Source of the DNA: Bacteroidales bacterium
GTDB lineage: Bacteria; Bacteroidota; Bacteroidia; Bacteroidales; VadinHA17
Length of the DNA: 64,000 nt
Assembly: GCA_029974835.1 (NCBI GenBank)
Contig: JARKQN010000071.1
Location: forward strand, 1-64,000
Direction of reading: 5' to 3'
The notes under the pieces were generated by a model. That model was not told where the DNA came from and did no database searches. It was given only the letters and a program-made list of their open reading frames with translations. This document shows, one piece after another, positions 47,659 to 56,588 of the stretch (positions within the stretch are counted from its first letter, which is position 1; each line of letters begins with the position of its first letter). The position numbers were made by a program, and so were the translations under genes.

Positions 47659-49047
47659 ATGTTCAGATTTATCCTAAGATATTTTCACGATATTGAGATA
47701 GCTGTTGAATCAATTATCTCAAACAAGCTGAAATCAATACTGACCGCCCTCGGAATCATCTTCGGTGTGGCAGCGGTAATTGCCATGCTTGCAATTGGCA
47801 GGGGGGCCAAACAGGAGATACTGGAGCAAATGAAAATGGTGGGTGTAAATAATATTCTTATAAACCCCATCATTCCCGATAAAAGCGCATCTTCGTCGGA
47901 AGAGGGTGAGAAACAGCAGAGGAAGTTCTCGCGCGGACTTAACATGCTCGATGTGGAGGCTATTAAGGAAAACGTGCCTTCGGTAAAGAGAATCAGCCCG
48001 GAAATATCCTTTAACTCAACCGCCATACTGAACGGCGTGAAACATACAGCAAAACTGGTGGGCGTTTCAAACGACTATTTTTACCTCTATAACCTTCCTC
48101 TTGTCTCCGGAACGGTGTTTAACAAATTCCAGGATGAGAACGGAGTTCAGGTTTGTATCATCGGAGCCAATATAAGATCAAAATTTTTCAGCAAAATAGA
48201 TCCCATTGGACAGTATATTAAGTTTAATGGTATCTGGCTGAAGGTAATAGGTGTGCTTCAGAAAACAAATGTATCTCTCACGGGATTTGAGGAAAAGGGA
48301 GTGAATGTTTACAACGATAATATTTATATTCCCATCCAGACCATGCTAATGAGGTTCCAGAACCGGGCCCTTGTAAATACAAAACTTGCTTCCGAAGTAT
48401 CAACTTCAATCCAGATGTTCGGAGGCGGAATGGGAATGGGTATGGCCCGTGTTATTGTGAGCTCCTCCGATGCAAATACACAGCAGGAAACAAACTATAA
48501 TCAGCTCGACAGAATTGTGGTGCAGGTGCAGGAGACCGAACAGCTGAATACGACAACAGAAGTTCTCAGCCGGATGCTGACCCGCCGCCATTCGGGAGTA
48601 AAGGATTTTGAAATAACCGTTCCCGAACTGCTCCTTAAACAGCAGCAGAGAACAAAGGATATTTTCAATATAGTACTTGGTGCAATAGCAAGCATTTCCC
48701 TGATAGTAGGCGGCATAGGCATCATGAATATCATGTTTGCCTCAGTTATGGAACGCATAAAGGAAATAGGAACGCGTATGGCAATTGGCGCCAAGAAAAT
48801 GGACATCGTTGTTCAGTTCCTGTCAGAAGCCGTTCTTATAAGCATAACAGGCGGATTCATCGGTATATTCTTCGGCATAATAATGGCCAAGCTGATAGAG
48901 AAAATTGCAGGCATTATGACAATAGTCTCATTCTTCTCCGTTTTTATCGCCTTCGGAGTATCAGCTGCCGTCGGAGTAATCTTCGGTTACTCACCTGCAA
49001 AAAGAGCATCGGAAAAAGATCCTATTGAATCACTCAGATACGAATAA
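47659..49047 (+). CDS. MacB-type ABC permease lacking an ATPase domain
   Basis: This 462-residue protein has one N-terminal helix (about 25-47, SIISNKLKSILTALGIIFGVAAV), a large periplasmic MacB_PCD domain (~50-320) and three C-terminal helices in an FtsX domain (~335-445) ending in YSPAKRASEKDPIESLRYE. In MacB of Gram-negative bacteria the ATPase is fused at the N-terminus; here it is absent, as in many Bacteroidota homologues where the ATPase is a separate gene. No ATPase gene is adjacent. It probably exports a peptide, lipid or small molecule together with its neighbours. Confidence 0.9.
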   Translation: MFRFILRYFHDIEIAVESIISNKLKSILTALGIIFGVAAVIAMLAIGRGAKQEILEQMKMVGVNNILINPIIPDKSASSSEEGEKQQRKFSRGLNMLDVEAIKENVPSVKRISPEISFNSTAILNGVKHTAKLVGVSNDYFYLYNLPLVSGTVFNKFQDENGVQVCIIGANIRSKFFSKIDPIGQYIKFNGIWLKVIGVLQKTNVSLTGFEEKGVNVYNDNIYIPIQTMLMRFQNRALVNTKLASEVSTSIQMFGGGMGMGMARVIVSSSDANTQQETNYNQLDRIVVQVQETEQLNTTTEVLSRMLTRRHSGVKDFEITVPELLLKQQQRTKDIFNIVLGAIASISLIVGGIGIMNIMFASVMERIKEIGTRMAIGAKKMDIVVQFLSEAVLISITGGFIGIFFGIIMAKLIEKIAGIMTIVSFFSVFIAFGVSAAVGVIFGYSPAKRASEKDPIESLRYE

Positions 49048-49055
49048 AAAAAGGT

Positions 49056-50549
49056 ATGAAAAGAAATTTTGCAATAATTGTTTCAATTATTTCAGCTTCA
49101 CTTTTACAGATACAGAACTCTGAAGCACAGTCGGTAAAAAAAGTACTTACACTTGATGAAGTGATAAAGCTTTCGGAAGAGCAGTCTCCTTCGGCTTTGA
49201 TGGCAAAGCACAGATTCCGTGCAAGTTACTGGCAATACAGGTCCTTCAGAGCCCAGTACCTTCCTTCTCTTACTCTTACAGGTACCATACCTGATTTCAG
49301 TAACGGACTGGAAAAAGTTTACAACTCCGTGACCGACCAGTATGTTTACAGGGCAAAAAGTACTGTAAGTACAACAGGTACTCTTGCTCTTTCACAGGCT
49401 ATAGGGCCTTTGGGAACAACAATCTCACTGAGTTCCGACCTTACTCTGTACAAGGATATTGAGAAAAAGCTCCCTGTTAACTATATTACAAATCCTGTTT
49501 CCATAAATATTAATCAGCCTATCAGAAGGTACAACACGCTGAAATGGCAGGCTAAAATAGAACCTCTGAGATATGAAATGGCGAAGAAAGACTTCCTGAA
49601 CACTATTGAGGAAGTACACGGGACAGCTGTTCAGAACTTTTTCAGCCTTGCCCTGGCCCAGATAAACAAACAGATAGCCGAGATGAACTATTCCAATGCC
49701 GATACTCTTTACAGAATAGCCCAGGGAAGATACCAGCTTGGAACCATTGCCGAAGACGATCTTCTGCAAATGCAGCTATCCTTCCTTAATGCCGAAACAG
49801 CCAGAAAACAGGCTGATATGAATCTGAGAGACAGACAGATCCGTCTGGCATCATTCCTCGGTTTCAACGAGAATGTGGAAATAGAACTGATAATACCCAA
49901 CGAAATACCAAACCTTCAGGTAGATTTACAGGAGGTTCTTAACCTTGCGCTGGCGAATAACCCTGATATCATAAACCAGAGGGTAAATACTCTCAATGCA
50001 CGGAGCAGTCTTGCACAGGCACGCAACCAGAGGGGCGTTACAGCGACCATGACGGCATCAGTCGGGTTTAACCAGCAGAACACGGATTTCCTGATGGCGT
50101 ATGAAAACCTTAGTAATTCACAGAGGGTTAGAATCGGACTTACATTACCTATTCTCGACTGGGGTCAGGCAAGAGGGAAATATCTTATGGCAAAATCGAG
50201 CCTTGAACTTGCAGAAGTGCAGGAAAAACAGAACATGTCGAATTTCCAGCAAAACCTGTTCCTTGATGTCGCACAGTTCAATCTTCAGAGCGACCAGGTC
50301 AGGATAGCGGCAAAATCAGACACTGTTGCCACAAGACGTTACGAAGTTACGAAGGCACGATTTCTTATAGGTAAAATATCTGTACTTGATCTGAACGACG
50401 CTGATTCAAGGAAAGATACCAACAGGAGGGCATATATACAGGCGCTCCAGGCATACTGGTCATATTTCTATAATATCAGAGCCCTTACATTGTACGATTT
50501 CATCAACCGCAAGCCCATCGAAACCGACTTCGAAAAAGTGCTCTATTAG
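49056..50549 (+). CDS. TolC-family outer-membrane efflux protein
   Basis: This 497-residue protein has a signal peptide (to about SEAQS, residue 26) and two OEP repeats made of long alpha-helical hairpins alternating with short beta segments. Examples are the KQADMNLRDRQIRLASFLG helix of the first half and the RRYEVTKARFLIGKISVLDL segment of the second. It would form the trimeric outer-membrane duct for the adaptor and permease just upstream; the gap to the permease is 8 bases. Substrate unknown. Confidence 0.92.
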   Translation: MKRNFAIIVSIISASLLQIQNSEAQSVKKVLTLDEVIKLSEEQSPSALMAKHRFRASYWQYRSFRAQYLPSLTLTGTIPDFSNGLEKVYNSVTDQYVYRAKSTVSTTGTLALSQAIGPLGTTISLSSDLTLYKDIEKKLPVNYITNPVSININQPIRRYNTLKWQAKIEPLRYEMAKKDFLNTIEEVHGTAVQNFFSLALAQINKQIAEMNYSNADTLYRIAQGRYQLGTIAEDDLLQMQLSFLNAETARKQADMNLRDRQIRLASFLGFNENVEIELIIPNEIPNLQVDLQEVLNLALANNPDIINQRVNTLNARSSLAQARNQRGVTATMTASVGFNQQNTDFLMAYENLSNSQRVRIGLTLPILDWGQARGKYLMAKSSLELAEVQEKQNMSNFQQNLFLDVAQFNLQSDQVRIAAKSDTVATRRYEVTKARFLIGKISVLDLNDADSRKDTNRRAYIQALQAYWSYFYNIRALTLYDFINRKPIETDFEKVLY

Positions 50550-50590
50550 ACACCGTCAGGTATCTGACATTTAATTATACCCGTTGACCG

Positions 50591-50620
50591 TTGGGTATTA
50601 CCCAATTTTATTTAACTTTG
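50591..50620 (+). promoter_or_regulatory. Bacteroidota-type promoter for secDF
   Basis: TTG (50,591-50,593), a 19-base spacer, then TAACTTTG (50,613-50,620) followed by CGCC. This matches both halves of the TTTG/TAnnTTTG consensus (-33 and -7). It lies 51 bases before the secDF ATG. Confidence 0.7.
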
Positions 50621-50671
50621 CGCCTCGTTGAACGAAACGATTTAGTATAACCGTATCAAAAATAACGACAA

Positions 50672-53656
50672 ATGCAGAATAAAGGCGCTATTATTGTCCT
50701 GGCAGTAACCCTTGCCGTGGTATCTGTTTACCAGTTGTCATTTACAGCTGCAACCTACAAGGTTAAAAGCGATGCCAGGAAGTATGCAATGGGAAACCTT
50801 GAAAAGGAGATTGCCTACATCGATTCAATGTCAACTCTCACAAAAGACCAGTGGAGCTTCCTGGGTAATACTTTTAAGGAATGTCTTAAAAAGGAACTGA
50901 ACCTTGGCCTTGACCTTAAGGGAGGAATGAACGTAATCCTTGAAGTTTCCGTTGAAGACATACTCAGGGCAATGTCAAATTACAACCCTGATAAGACATT
51001 TAATGAAGCTCTTTCAAGGGCCAGGCAGAGACACCTGCAGACACAGGGTGATTTCCTGACTCTTTTCTCAAATGCTTTCAGTGAAATAGATCCGCAGGCA
51101 AGGCTCGCTTCAATTTTCGGCACAGTGGAGCTGAAAGACAAAATAAACTTTAACTCAACCAATGAGGATGTTATAAAAGTCCTTGAGAAGGAAGTCGATA
51201 ATGCCATTAACAATGCATTTAATATTCTTCGCACGAGGATTGACCGTTTTGGCGTTACACAGCCAAATATTACACAGCTTTCAACCAAGGGAAGAATTCT
51301 GATTGAGCTCCCGGGCGTAAACAACCCCCAGAGGGTTCGCGAGCTTCTTTCCGGGACAGCCAGTCTTGAATTCTGGGAGACCTACGAAAACAGCGAGATT
51401 ATCGGCTACCTGGCACAGGCAAATGATCTGCTCAGGGAAATAGAGGCAAACATGAAGAAAAGCGCCGATTCGGTGAAAGCTGTTGCCGGACAGGCGAAAG
51501 CGGGAGTGGATACAGTTGCCGGTGAACAGGACCTTCTGAATCTTATTAAAAAAGACACTACCAGTGCTGCCGAAGCCGAGAGCCTTGAGCAGTTTACCGC
51601 ACAGAACCCGCTATTTGGAATCCTCCGCCCTCACGTCGATCAGCAGGGAAACCCTCTGCCGGGCAGCCTGATCGGTATGGCAAGCTTCAGGGATACTGCA
51701 AAAGTAAATGCATATCTCAAAATGAACCAGATACGCGCACTCTTTCCACGTGATGTCAGGTTCTTCTGGAGCCAGAATCCTTATAAATATGACAATTCAA
51801 AAACATTTTATGAACTGCATGCCATTAAGGTCACAACACGCGACGGAAGGCCCCCGCTCGACGGAAGCGTGATTACCGCCGCCAGACCTTCCTCAGGTGT
51901 GATCTCTTCTGATATAAAGGTCGACATGGTAATGAACGCAGAAGGGGCAAAGACCTGGGCCAGGCTAACCCGCGAAAACCTGAACAGGTGCATTGCTGTC
52001 GTGCTTGACGGATATGTGCGCTCATATCCCCGCGTTGCGGTAGAGATCACAGGTGGAAATTCAGAAATAACAGGTGATTTTACTCTTGAGGAGGCTCAGG
52101 ACCTTTCAAATATTCTTTTATCCGGAAAGCTTCCTGCTCCGGCCAGAATAGTGTCTGATACCGTTGTAGGCCCCACGCTCGGAAAGGAAGCCATAAAATC
52201 AGGCTTTACTTCCTTCGCAATTGCGTTCATGCTGGTACTTGTCTACATGATATTCTATTACAGCCGGAAAGCCGGGTTGATATCAGATGTGGCCCTTCTG
52301 GGCAACGTCTTCCTTATGTTCGGTGTTCTTGCTTCACTGAATGCTGTTCTTACACTCCCGGGTATTGCAGGTATTGTTCTTACAATGGGTATGGCTGTTG
52401 ATGCCAACGTTCTTATTTATGAACGTGTGAGGGAAGAACTGAGGGCCGGAAAAGGAATAAAGCTGGCCATTGCTGACGGTTACAAACGGGCATATTCGGC
52501 AATTATCGACTCAAACGTTACCACACTTCTTACGGGTATTGTACTTTACGTTTTCGGTACCGGCCCCATCAGAGGGTTTGCCACAACACTTGTGATAGGT
52601 ATTCTCACATCACTCTTTACTGCTATTTTCATTACCAGGCTTATTTTTGAGGCAAGGCTTAAACGCAATGCCAATCTTACTTTCTCAGTGCCGGCCACAG
52701 CCAACCTGCTGAAAAATACCAAAATAGATTTTCTGGGAATGAGAAAATATTTTTATGCCTTTTCCATCGCAGTAACTGTTCTTGGAATCGGTTCACTTTT
52801 CGTCAGAGGCCTGAACCTGGGAATTGATTTTACAGGAGGAAGAACATATATTATCAGATTTGATCAGCCCGTGAAAACAGCTGATGTGGCCGGCAGGCTT
52901 TCGGTTGTATTCGGGGAAATGCCACAGGTAGTTACTTTCGGAAGCGAAGACCAGGTTAAGATTACCACGAAATATAAAATAAACCAGACCGGCGTCGAGG
53001 ATGAGGTTGAGACTCTGCTTTATAACGGTCTTAAAGATATGACGGGCGGTTCACTCGGAAGAGATGAATGGCTTTCACAATACAGGAAAAGTTCTGAAAC
53101 AATCGGGCCGACCATTGCAAGCGATATTAAGATTAAAGCCGTATATTCGGTTGGTATAGCGCTTATTATAATATTCTTTTATATATTTCTCCGGTTCAGG
53201 AACTGGCAGTATGGTTTCGGAGCGGTGGCATCACTGTTTCATGATACACTGTTTGTCATAAGCATCTATTCTCTGTTTTGGGGAATAATGCCCTTCAGTA
53301 TGGAAATTGACCAGGCATTCATTGCCGCAATTCTGACCGTGATCGGCTATTCTGTAAACGACACGGTGATAGTTTTCGACAGGATGAGAGAGTATCTTCC
53401 CATCTACAGGAAACGTCCGCTCAGGGATGTTCTGAATCTGGCCATGAATGCAACACTGAGCCGTACTATTAACACATCGCTGACAACACTTCTTACCGTT
53501 ATTGCCATATTTATCTTCGGAGGAGCAGTGATAAGAGGCTTTATATTCGCTCTTATGATTGGTATCCTGGTCGGTACATACTCATCAATCTTTGTCGCTG
53601 CCTCACTTATGTATGATACCACTCCTGCCAGGATAAAACAGGCACTGCCTGAATAA
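50672..53656 (+). CDS. secDF: SecDF, fused protein translocase accessory subunits
   Basis: SecDF uses proton motive force to assist Sec-dependent export across the inner membrane. The 994-residue protein is a natural SecD-SecF fusion. The SecD half has TM1 (~7-25), LGLDLKGGMNVILEV (~75-90), an extended periplasmic P1 domain (~95-490) and five helices. The SecF half starts at ~690 with GLNLGIDFTGGRTYIIRF (~711-728) and has its own helices with VIGYSVNDTVIVFDRMRE. Fusion is the usual state in Bacteroidota. A clear promoter precedes it and a hairpin terminator follows. Confidence 0.97.
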   Translation: MQNKGAIIVLAVTLAVVSVYQLSFTAATYKVKSDARKYAMGNLEKEIAYIDSMSTLTKDQWSFLGNTFKECLKKELNLGLDLKGGMNVILEVSVEDILRAMSNYNPDKTFNEALSRARQRHLQTQGDFLTLFSNAFSEIDPQARLASIFGTVELKDKINFNSTNEDVIKVLEKEVDNAINNAFNILRTRIDRFGVTQPNITQLSTKGRILIELPGVNNPQRVRELLSGTASLEFWETYENSEIIGYLAQANDLLREIEANMKKSADSVKAVAGQAKAGVDTVAGEQDLLNLIKKDTTSAAEAESLEQFTAQNPLFGILRPHVDQQGNPLPGSLIGMASFRDTAKVNAYLKMNQIRALFPRDVRFFWSQNPYKYDNSKTFYELHAIKVTTRDGRPPLDGSVITAARPSSGVISSDIKVDMVMNAEGAKTWARLTRENLNRCIAVVLDGYVRSYPRVAVEITGGNSEITGDFTLEEAQDLSNILLSGKLPAPARIVSDTVVGPTLGKEAIKSGFTSFAIAFMLVLVYMIFYYSRKAGLISDVALLGNVFLMFGVLASLNAVLTLPGIAGIVLTMGMAVDANVLIYERVREELRAGKGIKLAIADGYKRAYSAIIDSNVTTLLTGIVLYVFGTGPIRGFATTLVIGILTSLFTAIFITRLIFEARLKRNANLTFSVPATANLLKNTKIDFLGMRKYFYAFSIAVTVLGIGSLFVRGLNLGIDFTGGRTYIIRFDQPVKTADVAGRLSVVFGEMPQVVTFGSEDQVKITTKYKINQTGVEDEVETLLYNGLKDMTGGSLGRDEWLSQYRKSSETIGPTIASDIKIKAVYSVGIALIIIFFYIFLRFRNWQYGFGAVASLFHDTLFVISIYSLFWGIMPFSMEIDQAFIAAILTVIGYSVNDTVIVFDRMREYLPIYRKRPLRDVLNLAMNATLSRTINTSLTTLLTVIAIFIFGGAVIRGFIFALMIGILVGTYSSIFVAASLMYDTTPARIKQALPE

Positions 53657-53684
53657 TTTGAAAAATATACTTTTTACTTTTTAC

Positions 53685-53711
53685 AAAAGGAGAGTCAACG
53701 ACTCTCCTTTT
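53685..53711. terminator. Bidirectional hairpin terminator between secDF and exbD
   Basis: AAAAGGAGAGTC-AAC-GACTCTCCTTTT forms a perfect 12-base-pair stem with a 3-base loop and continues into T-rich sequence on the plus strand (TTTTTTG). A-rich sequence on the left gives U-richness for the opposite direction. It begins 28 bases after the secDF stop. The exbD stop codon (53,695-53,697) lies inside the stem, so the hairpin is part of that gene's end. Confidence 0.85.
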
Positions 53712-54099
53712 TTGTTGTGGCCAGGACCATTTTTACCTTGAGCCTGGTACCGGTTTCCATAACATCCACAAGGTCCTGAACGGTAAGGTTATGTGCAAAA
53801 CGAAGAACCACAGTTGGTTCCTGGATGTTTTTAATTCTTGACCAGAGAACAGATTCCAGTTCTCCGGGTGCTACGGGTGTATTGTCGATAAAGTATTGCC
53901 TGTCTTCTGTTACGGAAATGGTAACCTGCTGTTTGTTTATATTCTGAGCCGCATCCGAAGACGGAAGGAGAAGCTTAATGACATTAGGATTGGCAAGTGT
54001 GGATACGATAAGAAAAAACAGAAGGAGAAAGAACATTATATCGTTCAGCGATGAAGTGCTTACCTCAGGCTTAAAATGTTTTGTCCTTCGCAGATTCAT
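53695..54099 (-). CDS. ExbD/TolR family biopolymer transport protein
   Basis: This is the peptidoglycan-side partner of an ExbB/TolQ proton-driven motor. The 134-residue protein has a short cytoplasmic N-terminus (STSSLNDIMFF), one transmembrane helix (~22-42, FFLLLFFLIVSTLANPNVIKL region) with the usual aspartate replaced in sequence context by LND just before it, and a periplasmic ~90-residue domain. It is 1 base downstream of the ExbB/TolQ gene. Whether the pair powers TonB or a Tol-like system is undecided; no TonB or TolB is nearby. Confidence 0.9.
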   Translation of the reverse strand: MNLRRTKHFKPEVSTSSLNDIMFFLLLFFLIVSTLANPNVIKLLLPSSDAAQNINKQQVTISVTEDRQYFIDNTPVAPGELESVLWSRIKNIQEPTVVLRFAHNLTVQDLVDVMETGTRLKVKMVLATTKKESR

Positions 54100-54100
54100 A

Positions 54101-54721
54101 TCAGAGGGTCTTTAGAAATTCACTGACATCCCTTTGCAGCTTAACGGTAAACCGGTCGATCATCATCTGAAGGTAATGATAGGCCGAGTACGCAATAACT
54201 CCGACTATCAGCCCGACCCCGCTGCATATCATCTTCTGGTAAAGGCCCCCGGCTATTATGCCTATACTGATATTGTCGGCAAGGGAAATGTTGTAAAATA
54301 TCTTTATAACACCGGCTATCGTCCCGATAAAACCAAGCATCGGGGCAACACCAGCTATTATCCCCAGATAGCCCATATCTTTCTCCATAAGAGCTATCTC
54401 CAGATTGGCTGCAGATTCCATATAGCCCTCAACCTCCTTTGCAGGCTTACCTGCATGAATCAACCCGTTCTCAAATATCCTGCCGAACGCTGATGAGTCT
54501 TTTCTTGCATCGGCAAGCGCGCTTTCGTACCTTCTCCCGGCTGCCTCTGAAAGTATTTTGTTCACGAGCGAATTTCGCGGCGCGGCAGATTTCTTTATAT
54601 AAATATATCTCTCAATAAATATGTAAATACTTATGAATGAAAGCAGTATAATGGGTATCATAATTATTCCACCCTTCATCAACAGTTCAAATATACTGTT
54701 CACCTGAGATGTGTCGGCCAT
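54101..54721 (-). CDS. MotA/TolQ/ExbB proton channel family protein
   Basis: This is the proton-channel subunit of an energy-transducing inner-membrane motor. From the ATG at 54721 it has 206 residues; an ATG two codons upstream is equally possible. Three transmembrane helices are visible at ~17-37, ~117-140 and ~155-180. The conserved helix YLGIIAGVAPMLGFIGTIAGVIKIF is typical of ExbB/TolQ. Its partner ExbD follows directly. A strong promoter lies 29 bases upstream. Confidence 0.92.
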   Translation of the reverse strand: MADTSQVNSIFELLMKGGIIMIPIILLSFISIYIFIERYIYIKKSAAPRNSLVNKILSEAAGRRYESALADARKDSSAFGRIFENGLIHAGKPAKEVEGYMESAANLEIALMEKDMGYLGIIAGVAPMLGFIGTIAGVIKIFYNISLADNISIGIIAGGLYQKMICSGVGLIVGVIAYSAYHYLQMMIDRFTVKLQRDVSEFLKTL

Positions 54722-54749
54722 GTGCATTTACCCTTTATTTAATTCCATG

Positions 54750-54779
54750 CAAAGTTATTCTTTAATCCTTTCCCGTCAA
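54750..54779 (-). promoter_or_regulatory. Bacteroidota-type promoter for exbB-exbD
   Basis: On the minus strand TTG (54,779-54,777), a 19-base spacer, then TAACTTTG (54,757-54,750). The -7 octamer and spacing are identical to those of the secDF promoter. It precedes the proton-channel gene. Confidence 0.7.
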
Positions 54780-54883
54780 CCCAGTTTTATATTTTCCCCG
54801 GTAAGGTATTTCCCAAACGAAACAAGCCTTCAGTTATTCTCCATTATGTACATGAACCGCAATGGTGATTCGGATAAACTTTA

Positions 54884-54891
54884 TAATTTTG
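54884..54891 (+). promoter_or_regulatory. -7 promoter element for the TatA-like gene
   Basis: TAATTTTG followed by C matches TAnnTTTG and lies 21 bases before the ATG. No TTG at the ideal -33 position. Consensus-based inference. Confidence 0.5.
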
Positions 54892-54912
54892 CATGCTGAT
54901 GTATGATGTAAA

Positions 54913-55269
54913 ATGGGTACTCTGTTATTCATAAGCGGGCAGGAAATTTTTATTATTCTTCTGGTGGTTCTCCTTTTATTCGGAGCTGATAAACTACCTG
55001 AAATTGCAAAAGGAATTGGAAAAGGCATGCGCGATTTCAGAAAGGCAACTGAAGACATTAAGAAGGAAATAGAAGAGAGCACCAGAGAGGTGAGAAATGA
55101 AATATCCGACATTCAGACCTCGGTGGAGAATGAAATGAATGACATTTCTGATTCTATAACATCGGAAATAGAAGAATCTGCCGAACCCTTAAAAAAGGAG
55201 ATAGACGAGGCGGCAGGATCCCTGCAGGAAGATGTTGATGATATAAACCGCAATTTGTATACGGACTGA
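54913..55269 (+). CDS. TatA/TatE-type translocase subunit with long coiled-coil tail
   Basis: TatA oligomers form the pore for folded proteins in twin-arginine export. The 118-residue protein has a hydrophobic N-terminal helix (~8-23, [19 protein letters not shown]) followed by the amphipathic [10 protein letters not shown] helix, as in TatA. The remaining ~70 residues are a highly charged, Glu/Ser-rich heptad-like tail (~45-118), longer than in the classical proteins of 60-90 residues. TatC is not in the window. A LolD-type ATPase gene follows after 67 bases. Confidence 0.88.
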   Translation: MGTLLFISGQEIFIILLVVLLLFGADKLPEIAKGIGKGMRDFRKATEDIKKEIEESTREVRNEISDIQTSVENEMNDISDSITSEIEESAEPLKKEIDEAAGSLQEDVDDINRNLYTD

Positions 55270-55336
55270 GATTTGGCTCAGATACCGGGACAGGTGTGTC
55301 AAAACCGGAACCAGACAAGAAATAAGAAACTGCCAG

Positions 55337-56008
55337 ATGATAAGGGCGACCGGCATAACAAAATCATATGGTACTCTTAAAGTTCTCAAAGGAGTAAATC
55401 TGGAAGTCAGCGACAGGGAAATAGTTGCAATAGCCGGTGCAAGCGGGGCCGGGAAAACGACATTGCTTCAGATACTTGGAACGCTCGACAGGCCCGACTC
55501 CGGTTCGGTTTTTTATAACGAAACAGAAACAGGCAAACTGAGGGGAAAACAACTGGCTGGTTTCCGGAACAGGAACATCGGTTTTGTTTTTCAGTTCCAC
55601 CAGCTTCTTCCGGAATTCACCGCCCTCGAAAATATATGCATTCCGGCATATATAGCCGGAAAGGGAAAGTATGAGGCTGAGAAAAGAGCCAGGGAACTGC
55701 TTGAATTCCTGAAGATGACCGACAGGGCCAATCATAAACCTTCAGAACTCAGCGGCGGAGAGCAACAGAGGGTGGCTGTGGCAAGAGCCCTGGTAAACAA
55801 CCCCTCGGTGATACTTGCCGATGAACCCTCCGGTAACCTTGACACTGAAAACAAAACCGGCCTTCACAGATTGTTTTTTTCCCTTCGCGATACATTCGGT
55901 CATACATTCATTATTGTTACTCACGACAGACAGCTTGCTTCTCTCTCCGACAGAATCATCCAGCTGAAAGACGGATTAATTGTAGATGGCAGCCAGGAAA
56001 AAGTTTAA
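55337..56008 (+). CDS. LolD-like ABC transporter ATPase
   Basis: This 223-residue ATP-binding subunit belongs to the MacB/LolD class. Walker A is GASGAGKT (34-41), the Q-loop lies in [17 protein letters not shown], the signature is LSGGE (138-142), Walker B is VILADEP (158-164), and the H-loop is in IVTHD. It could energise the LolC/E-type permease at 13.4 kb, the MacB-type permease at 47.7 kb, or another permease outside the window; no partner is adjacent. The 3' end overlaps the TIGR02757 gene by 23 bases. Confidence 0.9.
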   Translation: MIRATGITKSYGTLKVLKGVNLEVSDREIVAIAGASGAGKTTLLQILGTLDRPDSGSVFYNETETGKLRGKQLAGFRNRNIGFVFQFHQLLPEFTALENICIPAYIAGKGKYEAEKRARELLEFLKMTDRANHKPSELSGGEQQRVAVARALVNNPSVILADEPSGNLDTENKTGLHRLFFSLRDTFGHTFIIVTHDRQLASLSDRIIQLKDGLIVDGSQEKV

Positions 56009-56588
56009 AGGTATACCTGCTACGGAGTTAAAGGAATTTCTCGATGAGAAATACCTCCTGTACAACAACCCTTCATTCATTGAACATGACCCTGTGTCTA
56101 TACCTCATCGTTATACCACCAGCCAGGACAGGGAGATAGCCGGGTTTCTTACAGCCACAATTGCATGGGGACGGCGCGATCTGATTCTTAAATCTGCAGT
56201 CAGGCTGATGGAGATCATGGGAGATGCTCCGTATGACTTTATCATGAATGCAACGGACGGCACCATGCAAAAAGCTTCAGGATTTGTACACCGGACCTTT
56301 AACGGACACGACTGCGGGTTCTTTTTTAAAGCCCTTCGAAATATTTATATGAATTTCAATAGTATGGAGGAGCTCATAAGCACAGGTGCCGGGAGCAGCG
56401 GAGATATTGTCCCCGGACTGACTAATTTCAGACAGTATTTTTTCAATCTGCCACATCAGTGCCGTACCACAAAACATTTTGCCGATGTGGAAAAAGGCGC
56501 GGCCGGCAAGCGGCTCTTTATATTCATTCGGATAATTAAGGTAGCATTTAATCGAAATATATTAATTCATCCGGGTTCAGTTCAATAA
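55986..56588 (+). pseudogene. TIGR02757 family protein gene, 3' end disrupted by mobile element
   Basis: The first ~175 residues fit the TIGR02757 (DUF2400) family of unknown function: LKEFLDEKYLLYNNPSFIEHDPVSIPHRY, IAGFLTATIAWGRRDLILKSA, and a late TTKHFADVEKGAAGKRL block. The family normally continues with LNMFLRWMVR-type sequence and a further ~60 residues. Here the frame changes character after GKRL and ends within the 3' end of a serine recombinase gene. From memory of the family's ~255-residue length, this 200-residue product is truncated. The likely break is between about 56,505 and 56,550, where the AT-rich element begins. Overlaps the ATPase gene by 23 bases. Confidence 0.75.
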
